A stretch of 64,000 nucleotides of DNA. Source: Hyperoplus lanceolatus. Its lineage: Eukaryota; Chordata; Actinopteri; Uranoscopiformes; Ammodytidae. The position numbers and the translations under genes were made by a program. The notes beneath the pieces were generated by a model. That model searched no databases. It was not told where the DNA came from and worked only from the letters and a program-made list of their open reading frames with translations. The stretch is taken from positions 11,965,501 to 12,029,500 of the forward strand of contig CM049416.1 in assembly GCA_026929865.2 (NCBI GenBank), in the 5' to 3' direction. Below, piece after piece: positions 1 through 25,502 of the stretch (positions are counted from its first letter, which is position 1; the number at the start of each line of letters is the position of its first letter).

Positions 1-716
1 TGCCGAAGGCTCTGGTCAGGCTACGACTCTCCGTTGGCGGCTGCTGTTGGGCCGGGTCGAGTGGAGGTCCTGCTGATGGGAGGAGAAGCCAGGGTGCTTG
101 AGGCCTGGCGAGCAGATAAACCGACTGTAGGAGGATTTGGCCGAGGAGTGAACGTTACTGACACAGCCTTCCGGAAAGTAGAGGGCCGAGCCGCTGGCAT
201 GGAGCCAGCCGTGTCATTGGTGTGGGTCGGGGGAGCAGACAGCCTGTGTTCTGGGGCCCGTTGCGTTGATCCATAAAGTGGAGGAAACTCCTGTTCACCC
301 AGCACGATAAACTGATTGGAGAGGCATAGATCCCAAACTGCAGGAGGATACGGGGGCGATGGTCTCCCCGGTTTACTGCTGTGCTTCCCCCGATGAGCAA
401 CCTGCGTCCATGGAGCCGACTGCCCCGGGGTAGAACACAGTAGAGCCTTAGGTTTCGCTCCCGCTCGGGTCCACTGGTCTCCAGTCGGGGGCTGGGTGGC
501 ATTGGTCCACAGCACCATGTCATCGAGGTCTCCAGCAGCCTCACCTGCTACAGCCGCCGTGGTGCTGGAACACTGCGCCTGTTCCAGCATTGTGTCAAGG
601 ATCCGCTCGTCCTCTCCAATCTGGTTGAGGCGAGAGACTCGTCCCTCAAGTTCGGCGACTTTCTGGCTCAGCCGAAAACAGCCATCGCAGGGAGTAGATG
701 GAGAGGTAAGTGCCAT
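1..716 (-). mobile_element. 5' part of a non-LTR retrotransposon (LINE), running off the left edge
   Basis: The minus-strand ORF at 21-716 looks like the first ORF of a fish LINE. The reverse-transcriptase ORF would lie beyond position 1, to the left of the window. The sequence upstream of the ORF start (717 to about 1,000) is probably its 5' leader, but no 5' terminus or target-site duplication could be fixed. Assignment to the L2/CR1 side of the LINE tree is a guess from the ORF1 style, since no RT is present to settle it. Confidence 0.5.
21..716 (-). CDS. LINE ORF1-like protein, 231 aa
   Basis: This is an open frame of 231 codons with no break. Residues about 10-45 contain a Cys-x2-Cys pair followed by a short leucine heptad-like stretch (LSQKVAELEGRVSRLNQI), as in the coiled-coil starts of fish LINE ORF1 proteins. 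The middle part has the pattern W-T-Q-V...LSNQFIVLGEQEFPPL, a kind of motif that recurs in ORF1 proteins and linker regions of fish retrotransposons. The C-terminal third is rich in Pro, Ser, Thr and Arg and has low complexity, compatible with nucleic-acid binding. The Met at 716 is the first in frame. It is not a host gene as far as can be seen: there are no splice signals and no recognised domain. The family assignment comes from general resemblance only. Confidence 0.45.
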   Translation of the reverse strand: MALTSPSTPCDGCFRLSQKVAELEGRVSRLNQIGEDERILDTMLEQAQCSSTTAAVAGEAAGDLDDMVLWTNATQPPTGDQWTRAGAKPKALLCSTPGQSAPWTQVAHRGKHSSKPGRPSPPYPPAVWDLCLSNQFIVLGEQEFPPLYGSTQRAPEHRLSAPPTHTNDTAGSMPAARPSTFRKAVSVTFTPRPNPPTVGLSARQASSTLASPPISRTSTRPGPTAAANGES

Positions 717-7518
<6,802 letters not shown>

Positions 7519-7593
7519 ATGTGGAAAAATGGGGATGGGTAGTATGGGCATTGACACTACCTGGAGCTTACTAGTACGGAGCCTGGGTCTGTT

Positions 7594-7609
7594 GAAGGTG
7601 GCTATGCTG
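7594..7609 (+). repeat. Left copy of 16-bp target-site duplication
   Basis: GAAGGTGGCTATGCTG occurs here and again, identically, at 13,306-13,321. The two copies bracket the L1-type element exactly. Confidence 0.95.
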
Positions 7610-7754
7610 ACCGACTTCCGGGTTACAGAGCATGGGGTAGGCACGATCGCTCTATAGCTCCCACAAAATATTTCAGACCTAACTGATTAAACCCTATTCT
7701 CGTCGATTTTTTTTGTGCTTGTGTTGCCGGTAACACTGATACTGTTTTGGAGAA

Positions 7755-8588
7755 ATGCCTAGAAGCAAGAAAAACGCAAAAAGAGATTCGGCAGAGTCAG
7801 ATATGTCCTCGGACAGCGTGGTTAGCATGGACGTTGGTGCTAGCTCAGTGGCTTCCATTCCGGGTCTGCTTGAACAGCACAGAGCAGCGATAGCTGCCGA
7901 GTTTAAATCAGCTTTCGCCAGCATGGACGCTAAACTGGACAGCATCCAGGCCGTGGTCTCAAGCCAGGGGAAACGTATAACCGATCTCGAGGATAATGCA
8001 GAAACTGTTTGCGGACGCCTGGAGCAACTTGAGGCTACGTGCTCCTCACTGCAGGAAGTTAATACGCTGTTGAAAGCTAAACTGTCGGATTTGGAAGGGA
8101 GGAGTAGGAGACAGAACGTTCGTATCGTGGGTTTACCAGAGTCACTGGAGGGTGCGCGCCCCACTGCCTTTTTCTCTGAGCTCCTCGTTGAGGTGTTTGG
8201 TGGTCAAGTACTCCCTTCTCCCCCGGAGCTGGACAGGGCTCACCGCACTCTGGCACCCAAACCGGGCCCGCATGAGAGGCCGAGATCCGTCGTTATCCGC
8301 TTTCACCGATACCAGACTAAAGACCTGATCATGACGGAGGCACGTAAACAGGGCGAGCTGGAGTACCACGGCCACAAGCTCCGGTTCTACGAGGACTACA
8401 GCGCGGAGGTCGTGAAGCAGCGGGCTGAATACAAACGGGTCATGGCTGAGCTTTATCAGCGCGGTCTCCGCCCCTCTCTCCTCTTCCCTGCGAGGCTTCG
8501 CATTACTCTCCAGAGCGGCGAGAGAAAGTGGCTGCGGTCTGTCTCTGAAGCATCTAACTACTTATCTACACTGGGTGTGAGTCCGTAG
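7755..8588 (+). CDS. L1-type ORF1 RNA-binding protein, 277 aa
   Basis: In the L1 family this protein trimerises, binds the element RNA and acts as a nucleic-acid chaperone. The open frame is intact. Residues 1-35 are basic then acidic and serine-rich. Residues about 38-115 form a coiled coil with regular hydrophobic spacing (KLDSIQAVV, ITDLEDNAETV, RLEQLEATCSSLQEV). The RRM-like domain begins at about 118 with the hallmark RRQNVRIVGLPES and includes PRSVVIRFHRYQTKDLIM. The C-terminal domain (about 205-277) includes LRFYEDYSAEVVKQRAEY and FPARLRITL. The first Met at 7,755 is preceded by the 145-bp leader. Length fits fish L1 ORF1 proteins. Confidence 0.9.
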   Translation: MPRSKKNAKRDSAESDMSSDSVVSMDVGASSVASIPGLLEQHRAAIAAEFKSAFASMDAKLDSIQAVVSSQGKRITDLEDNAETVCGRLEQLEATCSSLQEVNTLLKAKLSDLEGRSRRQNVRIVGLPESLEGARPTAFFSELLVEVFGGQVLPSPPELDRAHRTLAPKPGPHERPRSVVIRFHRYQTKDLIMTEARKQGELEYHGHKLRFYEDYSAEVVKQRAEYKRVMAELYQRGLRPSLLFPARLRITLQSGERKWLRSVSEASNYLSTLGVSP

Positions 8589-9286
8589 TAAATACGATTG
8601 CCTGCTGTGAGTATACAATGTGGACAAATGCTCTTTTCATATCCCCAGCCAAACTCTCAGACTGATGGTACTATACGCAATTGTATTTTTATTTTTAATG
8701 AGTAAAGTAGCTGGGTGAACGTGACATTTTTGTTGCTTGTCATTTTGACGTATTGTCTAGCTCACTCGCTTTTTTTATTGTTTATTTTGTATCTCTATTT
8801 CAAAATGGCTAGATAAGCGTGTCTGTTCTTTATTTTTTATTTATTTTTTTGCCATTTGGACAGATTGTCTAACTCACGCCTTGTTCTTTTTTTTTTTGTA
8901 TTTCGAATTTGTTGGTTGAGCACGGTATGCTTGTTTAGTGTGTTGTCATTTTGACAGTTTGCTAGATTGTTCATAGTGTTACTAGCAGTTATGGGGTGAA
9001 TTGTACAAGACTTATGTGGGAAGCTAGCATAGGCTAGAAAGTTAAGGCTTGGAATGTTTGTTGTGAGACTAGTAAGGGTCTTTCGGGGTTTGCTGTTGAG
9101 AGCAATATATGGGGTGGGTTTTGGGTGGGATGGGGTGGTGTCAACTGGGGGTTTAGCTGATGGGTTATCACCTGCTGTGTTTTCAGTTATCTGTGTTTTC
9201 CTTTTTTTGTGTTTTTTTTCCTCTGTATTTTGCTACTCTTTTTGTTATCGGAGCAACTCTTTTTACTCTCACTATAACTGAGCTAG
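8589..9286 (+). other. Long spacer between the two L1 ORFs
   Basis: This is about 700 bases, T-rich on the plus strand, and unusually long for an L1. It contains three diverged copies of a phrase like GTCATTTTGACNNATTGTCTA at about 8,739, 8,850 and 8,945. The 75-codon open frame at 9,054-9,281 is T-rich, has no recognised domain and is probably not translated. Possible roles as an internal promoter or ribosome entry region are inference only. Confidence 0.6.
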
Positions 9287-12200
9287 ATGAAGGGCAATCT
9301 TAATTTAATTAGTTGGAATGTCAAGGGGCTTAATCACCAAGTGAAAAGGGGTAAGGTCTTAACCCACCTAAAACGGCTCAGGGCTGGAATAGTTTTCCTT
9401 CAAGAAACCCACTTACACGACTCTGACCATGGGCGACTAAGTAAATGCTGGCGTGGACAATTTTTTCATTCTAATTTCAGGGCTAAGGCCAGGGGCACAG
9501 CTATCCTTATTGATAGTAATATTCCTTTTGAGTCCTCAAACATTATATCAGACAAAAATGGACGTTTTATTATTGTTTCAGGCAAACTTCACAATAAGTC
9601 AGTCATCTTGGCCAACGTCTACGCGCCTAACGTCGATGATGTAGAATTCTTTAAGAGATTTTTTTCTCAACTCCCTGATCTCAATTCCCATTCTCTTATT
9701 CTTGGTGGGGATTTTAATTGTTATCTAGATCCAGTCTTAGATCGCTCGTCCCCCAAACCTGCCACTCTTAACAGATCTGCAGGTTATATCAAATCATTTC
9801 TTGCTGATTATAGCCTTTCTGATCCATACAGGTTTTTATACCCCACAGGAAGAGAATATTCATTCTTTTCACATGTCCACCACACTTACACCCGAATTGA
9901 TTATTTTTTTGTTGATAATTCATTGATGTCAGACCTAAAGTCATGTAGTTATGAAAGTATTGTGATCTCAGATCACGCTCCTCTGCTCCTTCAACTGGCT
10001 TTCTCTGACGTTGAGTATACTAGAAGGCAGTGGAGACTGGATCCATTGTTGCTCACAGATGCGAGTTTTCTTTCACACATCTCTACACATATTAAAACTT
10101 TTTTGAGTATAAATAGAACACCAGATGTGTCTAATGCAACAATTTGGGAAGCCCTGAAAGCCTATTTGAGAGGTGAAATTATATCATTTGCAGCATACAA
10201 AAATAAGTGTACAAAACAGAAACAAACTGAAATAGCTGATCAGATTCTGAACATAGACAGACTATATGCTACCTCACCTTCATCTGAACTTTACAAAGAA
10301 CGTTTAAAACTTCAGACAGAATTCAACCTTCTTTCCTCTCGTCAGGTTGCTGACCAGTTGCTTAGGAGCAGAAGTACTTTTTACGAGCATGGTGACAAAA
10401 TTGGCAAACTCCTGGCCAATCAACTGCGCGGATTTAGAGCAAAGCAACTCATCCCTGGAATACGGACAGACAGTGGGTGTACAACATCAGATCAGAAATT
10501 GATAAACGAAAAGTTCAAAACATTCTATTCAAATTTGTATAGTTCTGATTGTACAGTAGACGCAGCGGTGATGGAAACCTTTTTCAGTAACCTAAACATG
10601 CCTTCCCTTTCTCAAGATCTGAGACCTAGCCTTGAGGCACCTATTACTCAGAGGGAAATTATTGCAGCAATAACATCTATGCAATCAGGCAAATCTCCTG
10701 GTCCAGACGGACTTCCATCTGACTTTTTTAAGAAATTTTCAGCCGAATTATCGCCTTTTTTATGTTCAGTATTCTCAGACTCATTTGACTCAGGTAAACT
10801 CCCGCCTTCGTTCTACCAGGCCTGTATTTCCCTGTTGTTAAAAAAGGATAAAGATCCTCTAGATTGTGCATCATACCGACCAATTTCACTATTAAATACG
10901 GATGTGAAGATACTTGCTAAAATTCTCGCCCACAGATTGGAGGATGTTCTCCCTCTATTATATCCCCGACCAAACTGGGTTTATAAAGGGACGCCAATCA
11001 TTTTATAACATCCGCCGGCTAATGAACATTTTATATTCCCCCAGAAATATTGAATCAGAATGCCTTGCTTCTATGGATGCTGAAAAAGCATTTGATAGAG
11101 TAGAATGGAATTATTTGTTTTTCACCCTTGAGAAATTCGGTCTGGGTCCCGTTTTCACTTCTTGGGTTAAATTGTTATATGCATGCCCTTCTGCCTCAGT
11201 ATTAACAAACAGCCGTTACTCAAGTAGTTTTGATCTGCATCGTGGGACCCGGCAGGGTTGTCCTTTGAGCCCACTCCTTTTTGCTATTGCAATCGAACCA
11301 CTTGCGATTGCCATTCGCAGTAACAAACAGATTCAGGGGATATGGAGAGGAGGAATTGAACATAAGGTATCATTATACGCCGATGACTTACTTTTGTTTG
11401 TCGCCAAGCCAGCCACCTCTTTACCGGAGGCACTTTCTGTGTTGGAGGTCTTTAGTCAGTTTTCTGGCTATAAACTTAACCTGAGTAAGAGCGAACTCTT
11501 TCCGATTAATAAAGAAGCTCTTAAACTTGATTATACAGCTCTCCCACTCAAAGTGGTGACAGATCAGCTGAGTTACCTTGGGGTATGTTTTACCAGAAAT
11601 TTTAAAAACCTATTTAAATCGAACTTCCTCAAATTATTGGATCAGGCGAAGCAAATATTATCGAAGTGGTCTCCTCTGGCTTTCTCTCTCATAGGTAGAA
11701 TAAATTCAATTAAAATGACATTACTCCCAAAGTTCCTATATCTATTCCAATGTCTCCCCATCTTTCTCCCCAAATCATTTTTTCAGGCCCTTGACTCATT
11801 AATGATAAATTATATTTGGAATGGTAAACACCCTCGGTTAAGGAAAGCATTTCTTCAAAGACCAAAACAAACAGGCGGAATGGCCCTCCCTAATTTCCAA
11901 TACTATTACTGGGCTGCTAATATCCGTTCTTTAGTGTATTGGGTGCATTTTCACCTTGACGACTCAGCCCCAGTATGGGTAACAATGGAGTCCAGCGCTG
12001 TTAGCCCATTGTCTCTATCTGCCCTCTTAAGCGCCGCACTTCCACTCTCTTCGGCTATTCCCAACAGTAATCCCGTGATTAAGCACTCCCTTCGAATTTG
12101 GACCCAATTTAGGAAGAATTTTGGAATGCAGAATTTTTCACTTTTCAGCCCAATTGCAGCTAATCATTTGTTTACTCCCTCGACGGTGGATGGTGCATTC

Positions 12201-13075
12201 AAGATCTGGCATAAAAAAGGCTTAAAATGCATTGGTGATTTATTTATTAATGATCTATTTGCTAGTTTTTCCCAATTGACAAAACATTTTGGTATCGAAA
12301 AGACAAATTTTTTCCGATTTCTGCAAATCAGGCATTTTACACAGAAGTTAATTCCCCAATTCCCTTATAAACCGCCAGCCAATCATGTCGATTTGTTTCT
12401 TTCTGTAAACCCCACATTAAAAGGCTCAATTTCTGTGTTTTTCAACCTTATTTCAAAGTTGCATAGCCCCTCATTAGCAGCTATAAAAACCCTGTGGGAG
12501 CAGGACCTAGGTTCTGCCTTCACAGATCACATGTGGGATTCAGTCCTGGATCGAATACACTCTACCTCCATGTGCGCCCGACATGCTCTTGTGCAATTTA
12601 AGATAGTACATCGTATCCACATATCTAAAACTAAATTAGCTCGTATGTTCCCCGATGTAGACCCGACCTGTGATAGCTGTAAGAGCGCACCGGCATCACT
12701 CTTTCACATGTACTGGTTGTGTCCCACTTTGACTGGGTTCTGGACATCAGTTTTTAAAACAATTTCTGAAGTACTTCAGCATCAAATTGAGCCGAACCCT
12801 TTCACTGCAATTTTTGGCATCGCCCCCAATTCAGGCTTGCCTAAGTGAAGCTAAAGGTACTGGCCTTCACCTCTTTACTTGCTCGTAGGGCTATTTTACT
12901 TAAATGGAAAGATCCTGCTCCTCCTTCCCACTCACATTGGATTAGAGACATTATGTCATGTATGAATCTGGAAAAAATTCGTTGCACTACCCAGGGATCT
13001 GAGACTAAATTTCATAAAATATGGCGCCCCTTCCTAGATTATTTTAACAAACCGACCACATTAATTGAAGAGTAG
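9287..13075 (+). pseudogene. L1-type ORF2: APE endonuclease and reverse transcriptase, two frameshifts
   Basis: The endonuclease (about residues 1-235) shows LISWNVKGLN, FLQETHL, NVYAPN, GGDFNC, TRIDYFFV and ISDHAPLLL, so all catalytic blocks are present. The RT follows with SGKSPGPDGLPSDFF, YRPISLLNTDVKILAK, QTGFIKGRQSFYNIRR, MDAEKAFDRVEW, RGTRQGCPLSPLLFA and SLYADDLLLF. A Cys-rich segment near the end reads CDSCKSAPASLFHMYWLC. The first frame (9,287-11,008) gives way to a second near 10,960-10,980, and that one returns to the first near 12,840-12,848, so two small indels have broken an ORF of about 1,260 codons. The Met at 9,287 precedes the endonuclease by only a few residues and is a natural start. 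Confidence 0.93.
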
Positions 13076-13305
13076 CTACCCCCTCCCCTTTTTTATTTGA
13101 TTCAATTTTATTTCTGTTTTTTTTTTTTTTTTTTTTTTTTTTCATATTGATTGTTTGTTTTTGTTTCTTGTGGTGTGTGTTTTGTGTTGTTGGGTATGAG
13201 GGTGGGATGTGGGTGGGGTGTGTTCGGGAGAAAAAGGGGAAAAAAATGTTGTACTTTGTGCTACAATTTTGTTGTTATTAACATTTAATAAAAAAACCTT
13301 TGAAA

Positions 13306-13321
13306 GAAGGTGGCTATGCTG
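13306..13321 (+). repeat. Right copy of 16-bp target-site duplication
   Basis: This is identical to 7,594-7,609. The base on each outer side differs, so the duplication is exactly 16 bp. Confidence 0.95.
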
Positions 13322-13353
13322 TTTTTAGGCTGTGACAGCCTTGTAGTAGGATA

Positions 13354-13500
13354 GGATAGGTAGAATCGGCATTGACACTACCTGGATCTTGTTTGTACAG
13401 AGCCTGGGTCTGTTGAAGGTGGCTGTTCTGTTAGGGCTGTGGTAGCCATGTGATAATGATAATAATAATAATAATAATACATTTTATTTATATAGCGCTC
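13354..13500 (+). repeat. Second 109-bp 3'-UTR unit of the old LINE with its ATA tail
   Basis: The unit beginning GGATAGGTAGAATCGGCATT closely repeats the one beginning at 7,533, including the phrase GAGCCTGGGTCTGTTGAAGG. An (ATA)n-type tail (13,452-13,478) and ACATTTTATTTATATAGCGC follow. Confidence 0.75.
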
Positions 13501-13603
13501 TTATAGGATAGGGAAAGTAAAGTAAGTATGTTTTTGTTTATTTAAAATGTTTTTTACGAAAAGGTTAAAAGTGGACGTCATCAACGAAATCGATGGACAA
13601 CCA

Positions 13604-13985
13604 AGAGAGAGAGAGAGAGTGTGTGTGTGTGTGTGAGTGTGTGTGTGTGCTCGTTCGCTCATACATACTGTACATGGCTATAAGGACATACTTAATGATT
13701 CAGATAATTAGCAATATGGCTTATTTAATATATGCTGATCAATAAAATTCATAGTTGAAATCCCAAAAAGGAGTATAGGCTGATAGAGTGAAAACTCTAT
13801 AGTCAGCTGCTTAAGTTGAACGAGGGAAAGTGAGAGAGTGGGTGTGAACAAGAGCGAAAAATTGTAATGAGAGTGACTAACGGTTTGTCTTTTTGACTGA
13901 ACTTAGAAGCCTCATTAATAGAAACAGTCATCTATGACAGATAGTCCCTTGATAGTTGCTGATCTTTAAATAATTGCATAGTGCA

Positions 13986-14051
<66 letters not shown>

Positions 14052-14161
14052 TGTAATGAAATATGTTGATTGTGTGTCTAAATGATTTACAGTGAGGGGC
14101 AAGTTCTCAGTGGAACATCTGCTTTCCAGCGCTGGCGAGCAACAGAGTGATAATGACGTGT

Positions 14162-14193
<32 letters not shown>
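13604..14193. repeat. Cluster of GA/GT microsatellites
   Basis: There are three tracts: (GA)n/(GT)n at 13,604-13,649, (GT)n at 13,987-14,049 and (GT)n at 14,160-14,193. The DNA between them is AT-rich without recognised genes. Confidence 0.9.
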
Positions 14194-14196
<3 letters not shown>

Positions 14197-14479
14197 CCAT
14201 GTGTGTGTGCTGTCGACTCGGAGGAGGCGCCAGCTCCTTAACTCGCCTATCTGTTTTGGCATTCAAAGGAACATTACTCTGTTTGTTTTCAAATTGTCTG
14301 ATTGCTCACGTTTCTTGTCAGGAAACCCAAATGTTTTGGAGCTGAAATAATTTACTGATCGTGGACGGACAGATAATTTAAAATAAATATTTTTGGATAA
14401 TTGACAACTGGTTAACGTCCTTTAAGAGAGATCAAATGCAAATCATTTTGTGGTTCCAGCTTCTGAGAAGTGAGGATTT

Positions 14480-14880
14480 TAGGTTTTTAAGGTCTTTCTA
14501 AGATCCGAAACAGAATCTCATTGGGGTTTGGACCGCTATTCGAACAAAACAAATAGATCCGTAGATATGAGAGTTGGTCAAACTGCTCAGCACATCACCA
14601 GGACAGAGCAGCCAACCATGTAGGAAACTCAAACTCTGGCAGAACGCCAACAGGATAATCAGAGACGCAAAATTCCCCAAACAACAAAATGTTCTTGTCC
14701 ACTGCCATTTGGCAGACAGTACCACAACATTTGCACTTATTTGTCTTTTTTTATGTCTTCAATTGCTTTTGTGTTTATGTTGCATTGTTGTAGAGGGAGC
14801 CTCATGTGATATGAATTTCATTGCCAAAGCCTGTGACTGTATTTGTTGTGCGGATGATAGATAAAGATACTTGAACTTCA
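14480..14880 (+). mobile_element. Degenerate LINE 3'-end fragment (low confidence)
   Basis: The stretch ends with a 3'-UTR style phrase (ATTTCATTGCC ... AAAGATACTTGAACTTCAA) typical of 3' ends of fish L2-like LINEs. Upstream (about 14,570-14,720) is a decayed stretch in which translation gives residual motifs like LLSTSPGQSSQP. No full domain survives, and the identification is from general resemblance. Confidence 0.35.
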
Positions 14881-22410
<7,530 letters not shown>

Positions 22411-22652
22411 TTCAGATTCTATCTGTCTGTCTGTCTGTATTAAATAGGACATTTAAATCATCGCCAAACACCCAACTCCACATGAAAAAGAGGAACCCCG
22501 GAGTTGGAGGGAGTTGCAAAATCACCCCCCGATCCCCAAGTTGCGTTTGTTGTGGCTACAATGCAGCAGTAAAATAGAGATCTGGGAGTACAGTAACTTT
22601 TTCCATAGCCTGGTTCATGCACGGGCTGGTGAGCAAACAACCATGGTAAAGG

Positions 22653-22686
<34 letters not shown>

Positions 22687-23250
22687 TGTGACAACCATGG
22701 TTGCTGTGGTCATCGGCATGCTCTTCCAAAGCAAGACAAGCAGTAGAGGTTGCCCTCATGAATCTAGGACAAAATTAAAGAGTCTATGCTAATCAACACA
22801 CCGTGTAATGGCAGCCTACAGCCCCTGCTAACGGCCCACTGTCAGTGACTAAATGGATGTCTACCCTTTAACATCTGTTGTAGATTGTTAAACTTGACAG
22901 CAGTTACTTTTAACTATGCCACACACAAAAAAAAAACTTGTGAATCCCAAAGCAGCAATTATGGTCGGGTTGAGGGGAAGAAATGGTGAGTCAGCAGGTT
23001 TCATTGGTCTGACTGAGATAAAACGGTAAAGCAACATCTGCAGAATGTGTATAAGGTGCGGGCTATGGTAATGTTTTAGTCGATGCATTATATTGATGGC
23101 TCCGACTTTCAGGGTCCTTCCATTATTCCTACGTCCCTTTGTGACTCTAAGTTGCTCTCATCTTAAAAAAAAAAAGCTGTAAAACTGGGGCTTGTGTTTT
23201 ATTTAGCCAAAAATGGTAATACAAGGAGGACATTCAGAAAGTAAACTAGA

Positions 23251-23486
23251 GGGTCCGTGTATAAAGTGTTATTTTGTATTAAGGGCTGAGTCCAAAGTGA
23301 CAGAAAGGAATATACCGCTCATAATTTCGTTTTACCGTTTTCCAGCTGGAATGCAGAAACGAGCCTCATTGGCTTTTCCATCTGTGGGCGGACTTCTCCT
23401 GATTGGTTGCAGTGCTCCGTCAGTTGTGCCACTGAGCCTACTTCTGTATTTCCAGCGTGAAAGTAACCTTTATAAAATGATCGAAA
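23251..23486 (+). repeat. Dispersed repeat, left member of an inverted pair
   Basis: This segment, from GGGTCCGTGTATAAAGTG to about CCTTTATAAAATGATC, matches the reverse complement of 33,258-33,593. The match is almost exact over the first ~110 bases and resumes after an indel at GAGCCTCATT and GTGCCACTGAG. The two copies differ by segments unique to each, so they are separate members of one family. It does not look like coding sequence. Confidence 0.8.
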
Positions 23487-24420
23487 ACTGATACATTTAT
23501 CTTCAGATTGTGATCAATGCTTGCAATAAGAAAGTAGGGAACTCAGAAAGCAGCACATAATAAGCCTAAATAGGCTATAATCAAACTCTAAATAAAATGC
23601 GTGGTTGGGCATATAATAAAAGGTCGGAACATTGTTAATTTTTTCATGTGAATATGATTTTTTCCTGATTTTTTTTTTTTTTTTTAAGTCTTGCTTTAAT
23701 AGCGTCCATAGCATCAGGAGTGAACACCTCGCCAAAGCCGCAATATACGCCGTGACTATAATCTGCTGGATAGATGGTTAGACCTACTCTGAGTTTGTTT
23801 TCACTTTACGCTGCAGCTCCAACTGAAGAAGTAGTCACTGTCTGTCACAACGCGACCCTGTACAGTTTAAAGCAAAATCACTCCATAGAAATCTCCATCG
23901 GGATGTTTTTATCATTTCCTGATGATTTTACGTTTGATCGATCATTTATCTGATCAGTAGACTTGTTCTCAGCCCTCTTGTCTTTCATATATAGGCGGCC
24001 ACCTTACACATCGTGAACATGCTACATTCAGATTAATAAACCTAGTTGTATAGGCAAATATCATTCTTTGTTTTATTAACAGGAGTGTTTTAGGATCAAG
24101 CATTTGTTTCTCTTGTTTCCATGGTGAAACATGTTATCAGCGATCCATTGACTATGGCTTTTACGCACGCGCTCAACCCAGAGTGACCACGCTCAGAGTT
24201 GATTGACCCAACGCTGATCGGGCGATCATAGCCTAATGCATATTTCTCGCTAACAATATTATAAAAACAGACCTGTGGTCTCGCCATTGCTAGGTAAAAT
24301 TCATAATTTCCCATGGAAAAAAAGCCATTGGGGCGGCAACTGTGCTGTGGTCCTCCCTGCGGTCTCGGCTCGTGGACTATAGACGTTATTATAGGCTATA
24401 GACAGGTCCGTGGCAGGTGT

Positions 24421-24451
<31 letters not shown>

Positions 24452-24986
24452 TGCGAGGCCCTGCTCATTGACGTGCACGCGCATTAATCAAAGACACACG
24501 CACGCAGCTTTACTTTTGCGCGCGGGTAATCTGGGTGCAATAGCCTTCATGTTTAACAAGTAGAATAATACAGCATCATCATTCACAACTGTAAAAATAT
24601 TAACCTTAGGCTACTTGATCAAGTTAGCGCAGCTGTCACTTTATTTTCACATGTAGTGTCATTGTCTCGGCTGTTCTTTGGGTACAGACGTGGGTACAGA
24701 AGGCGAGGTCAGATCGACTAGCTTCCAATAATCTCCAAGCACTTGCGACTTCAAAAAATGATTGCCTTTATTTTTCATCATGACAAACACACCTGGCCTA
24801 CCTGGTCGGTGCGGAAAGCCCGCCCACAAAAAACAAAGCAGTCTAGGCATAAACAGTACTATATAATATCATTATCATCAATATCATTTCAATTCAAAAT
24901 GTCTATTTTCATAAACAATAAACAATTCAGACATCTTTGTAAACAGAAAATCAATAGCCTCATTTTAACGGCTGCGACAATCACAG
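23487..24986. other. No gene seen; flank of the DIRS element
   Basis: AT-rich, with a GT plus poly-G tract at about 24,417-24,451. No coding similarity was recognised. Confidence 0.45.
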
Positions 24987-25005
24987 CGTTCTATTTCGTT
25001 CCTAC

Positions 25006-25151
25006 TGACCGCCAGAGGCGGTGCTTACAGCACTGGATGTTCCATCGCGCGCATGCGCAGGTCGAGATCTTTATACCAACAAAGTCACCTGTGACACCTG
25101 GGTGACCCCGGAATGTCTATATATTCCGGAAGTCACCTGAGGATCTGTTCC
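25006..25151 (+). repeat. Left inverted terminal repeat of the DIRS element, 146 bp
   Basis: It is identical to the reverse complement of 31,021-31,166 over all 146 bases when compared by eye. It begins TGACCGCCAGAGGCGGT, itself a small palindrome. Further in (25,101-25,137) it forms a second hairpin with arms GGTGACCCCGGAAT and ATTCCGGAAGTCACC around TCTATAT. The TATATA and CCGGAAGT (ETS-like) phrases suggest a promoter role, which is inference. Confidence 0.95.
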
Positions 25152-25502
25152 TTCTATTTTCTCGCGGATTAGCAGGACACACACAGTGCGTGTGTGTGAG
25201 AGATATACCGAATAGCTTTGTCGCAAGTAGCTTGTACCTTCGGGTTGGTGCTTCGATCTAACGTCGACCACCAAAGGCTGCGACTGGCAATTGTTTTCTA
25301 CTACGGCTGCGGGCCGGGCAGGGGTGAGTAAGTGTGAAAGCTACGCGTGGCCGCCGGCTACCGCGGTAGCTGTCACCTTCCACCTTGCATTATTGAGCTC
25401 GTAACAGTCGGCGGCTAGCTTCACAGTCGCCGTGTTATTATTTCGGTCGCGCCGTTGCTTGTAAGCCCGGTGCTGATTGTATACTATTGTTTTCTAAAGA
25501 GT

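Larger units (their letters stand above)
7610..13305 (+). mobile_element. Full-length L1-type LINE, 5.7 kb, inserted in the older LINE
   Basis: The element has a 145-bp 5' UTR, ORF1 (7,755-8,588), a long 698-bp spacer, ORF2 (9,287-13,075, two frameshifts) and a 3' UTR with a poly-T run and a terminal AATAAA-like stretch. The 16-bp flanking duplication fixes both ends. The ORF1 and ORF2 domain plan (coiled coil plus RRM; APE endonuclease plus RT plus Cys-rich end) is that of the L1 clade. The element is complete in length, so it was presumably competent when it landed, and it has since decayed only slightly. Confidence 0.93.

Noticed and set aside
9054-9281. 75-codon ORF between L1 ORF1 and ORF2
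   Set aside because: T-rich hydrophobic sequence with no family resemblance. L1 elements have two ORFs.
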